A DNA stretch of 5,940 nt from Betaproteobacteria bacterium (lineage in GTDB: Bacteria; Pseudomonadota; Gammaproteobacteria; Burkholderiales; Burkholderiaceae), in assembly GCA_009921765.1 (NCBI GenBank), contig RFXC01000241.1:1-5940 (forward strand), written 5' to 3'. The notes beneath the pieces are model-generated. The model had not been told where the DNA came from. It made no database searches and saw only the letters and a list, made by a program, of their open reading frames with translations. Below are positions 5,528 through 5,940 of this stretch, piece by piece (positions within the stretch are counted from its first letter, which is position 1; every line of letters starts with the position of its first letter). The position numbers and the translations under genes are program-made.

Positions 5528-5940
5528 GTGCAGGTGGTCTGTCTCGATCTCGAAGGTGTCCTGGTCCCGGAAATCTGGATTGAATTCTCGCGGCGGACCG
5601 GTATTGCCGAACTGTCCCGCACCACGCGCGATGAGCCGGATTACGACAAGCTCATGGGCTTTCGCCTGGGCCTCCTTGAACGCCACGGTTTGAAGCTCGC
5701 CGACATACAGCGGGTCATTGAAGGCATGGGTCCCATGACGGGTGCGCGCGCGTTTCTTGATGGACTGCGCGAGCGCTACCAGGTGTTCATTCTGTCGGAT
5801 ACTTTTTACGAGTTCGCGAGCCCGCTGATGCGCCAGCTTGGTTGGCCGTCGCTCTTGTGCCATCGACTGCAGATCGATGCCGAGGGCTTTGTTCGCGGCT
5901 GGCGGCTTCGCATGCCCGATCAGAAGCGGGCGGCTGTCAA
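5528..5940 (+). CDS. thrH: ThrH, phosphoserine phosphatase / homoserine phosphotransferase (3' end outside window)
   Basis: ThrH is a cytosolic HAD-superfamily enzyme that removes phosphate from phosphoserine and can pass it to homoserine, linking serine and threonine synthesis; it was characterised in Pseudomonas aeruginosa. The visible 137 residues match that protein closely. HAD motif I is CLDLEGVLVPEIWIEF (5-20), with nucleophile D7 and the unusual E9 in place of the second aspartate of DxD. The cap region holds TTRDEPDYDKLM and HGLKLADIQ, motif II is FILSDTFYEF (87-96) with S90, and MRQLGWPSLLCH (101-112) follows. Motif III and the GDSxND region would lie beyond the right edge. The start is GTG at 5528-5530, seven bases after GGAG (5517-5520). 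Another GTG two codons earlier is in frame but too close to the ribosome site. Its own TATAAT box suggests independent transcription. Identification is confident. Confidence 0.92.
   Translation, partial: MQVVCLDLEGVLVPEIWIEFSRRTGIAELSRTTRDEPDYDKLMGFRLGLLERHGLKLADIQRVIEGMGPMTGARAFLDGLRERYQVFILSDTFYEFASPLMRQLGWPSLLCHRLQIDAEGFVRGWRLRMPDQKRAAV

Noticed and set aside
1..5940. CRISPR arrays, tRNA or rRNA genes, transposases, toxin-antitoxin pairs
   Set aside because: No regularly spaced direct repeats, no RNA gene signatures and no open frames resembling these families were seen on either strand.

Overview
The window is GC-rich, densely coded bacterial DNA. The best guess for the host is a betaproteobacterium of the Azoarcus/Thauera/Rhodocyclales type. 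This rests on strong G/C bias at third codon positions, a ThrH-type phosphoserine phosphatase/homoserine phosphotransferase (known from Pseudomonas and also seen in betaproteobacteria), a gentisate 1,2-dioxygenase-type cupin and a nu-class-like glutathione transferase. The genus is inference.

Layout. Positions 1-578 (minus) hold an internal-to-C-terminal piece of a flagellar cap protein (FliD). It has no start and begins directly after the stop codon of the next gene, in the same frame. Positions 579-1900 (minus) hold a likely two-gene unit: a nu-class (YfcG-like) glutathione transferase, then after 53 bases a flavodoxin-fold NAD(P)H-dependent FMN reductase. Positions 1901-2104 are a divergent regulatory region with a palindrome centred on a TATACT box. 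Positions 2105-3094 (plus) encode an orphan NMT1/SsuA-type periplasmic substrate-binding protein with a twin-arginine-like leader. Its 3' end overlaps by 13 bases the 3' end of a convergent CPA2-family cation:proton antiporter gene (3082-4320, minus). Positions 4321-4406 are a second divergent regulatory region, with a perfect 15-base palindrome. Positions 4407-5435 (plus) encode a bicupin gentisate 1,2-dioxygenase-type ring-cleavage enzyme. After a short gap with a perfect TATAAT box and a strong hairpin, thrH starts at 5528 with GTG and runs off the right edge.

How the genes work together. The glutathione transferase and FMN reductase are plausibly co-transcribed and fit handling of electrophiles, disulfides or quinones. 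The dioxygenase would open the gentisate ring, but neither maleylpyruvate isomerase nor fumarylpyruvate hydrolase is in view, so the pathway context is incomplete. The binding protein has no permease or ATPase beside it. I see no convincing undescribed multi-gene system. The most notable signals are the abrupt fliD/reductase junction (rearrangement or chimeric assembly) and the two palindromes in divergent promoter regions. No tRNA, rRNA, CRISPR array, insertion sequence or gene-free stretch above 300 bases was seen.
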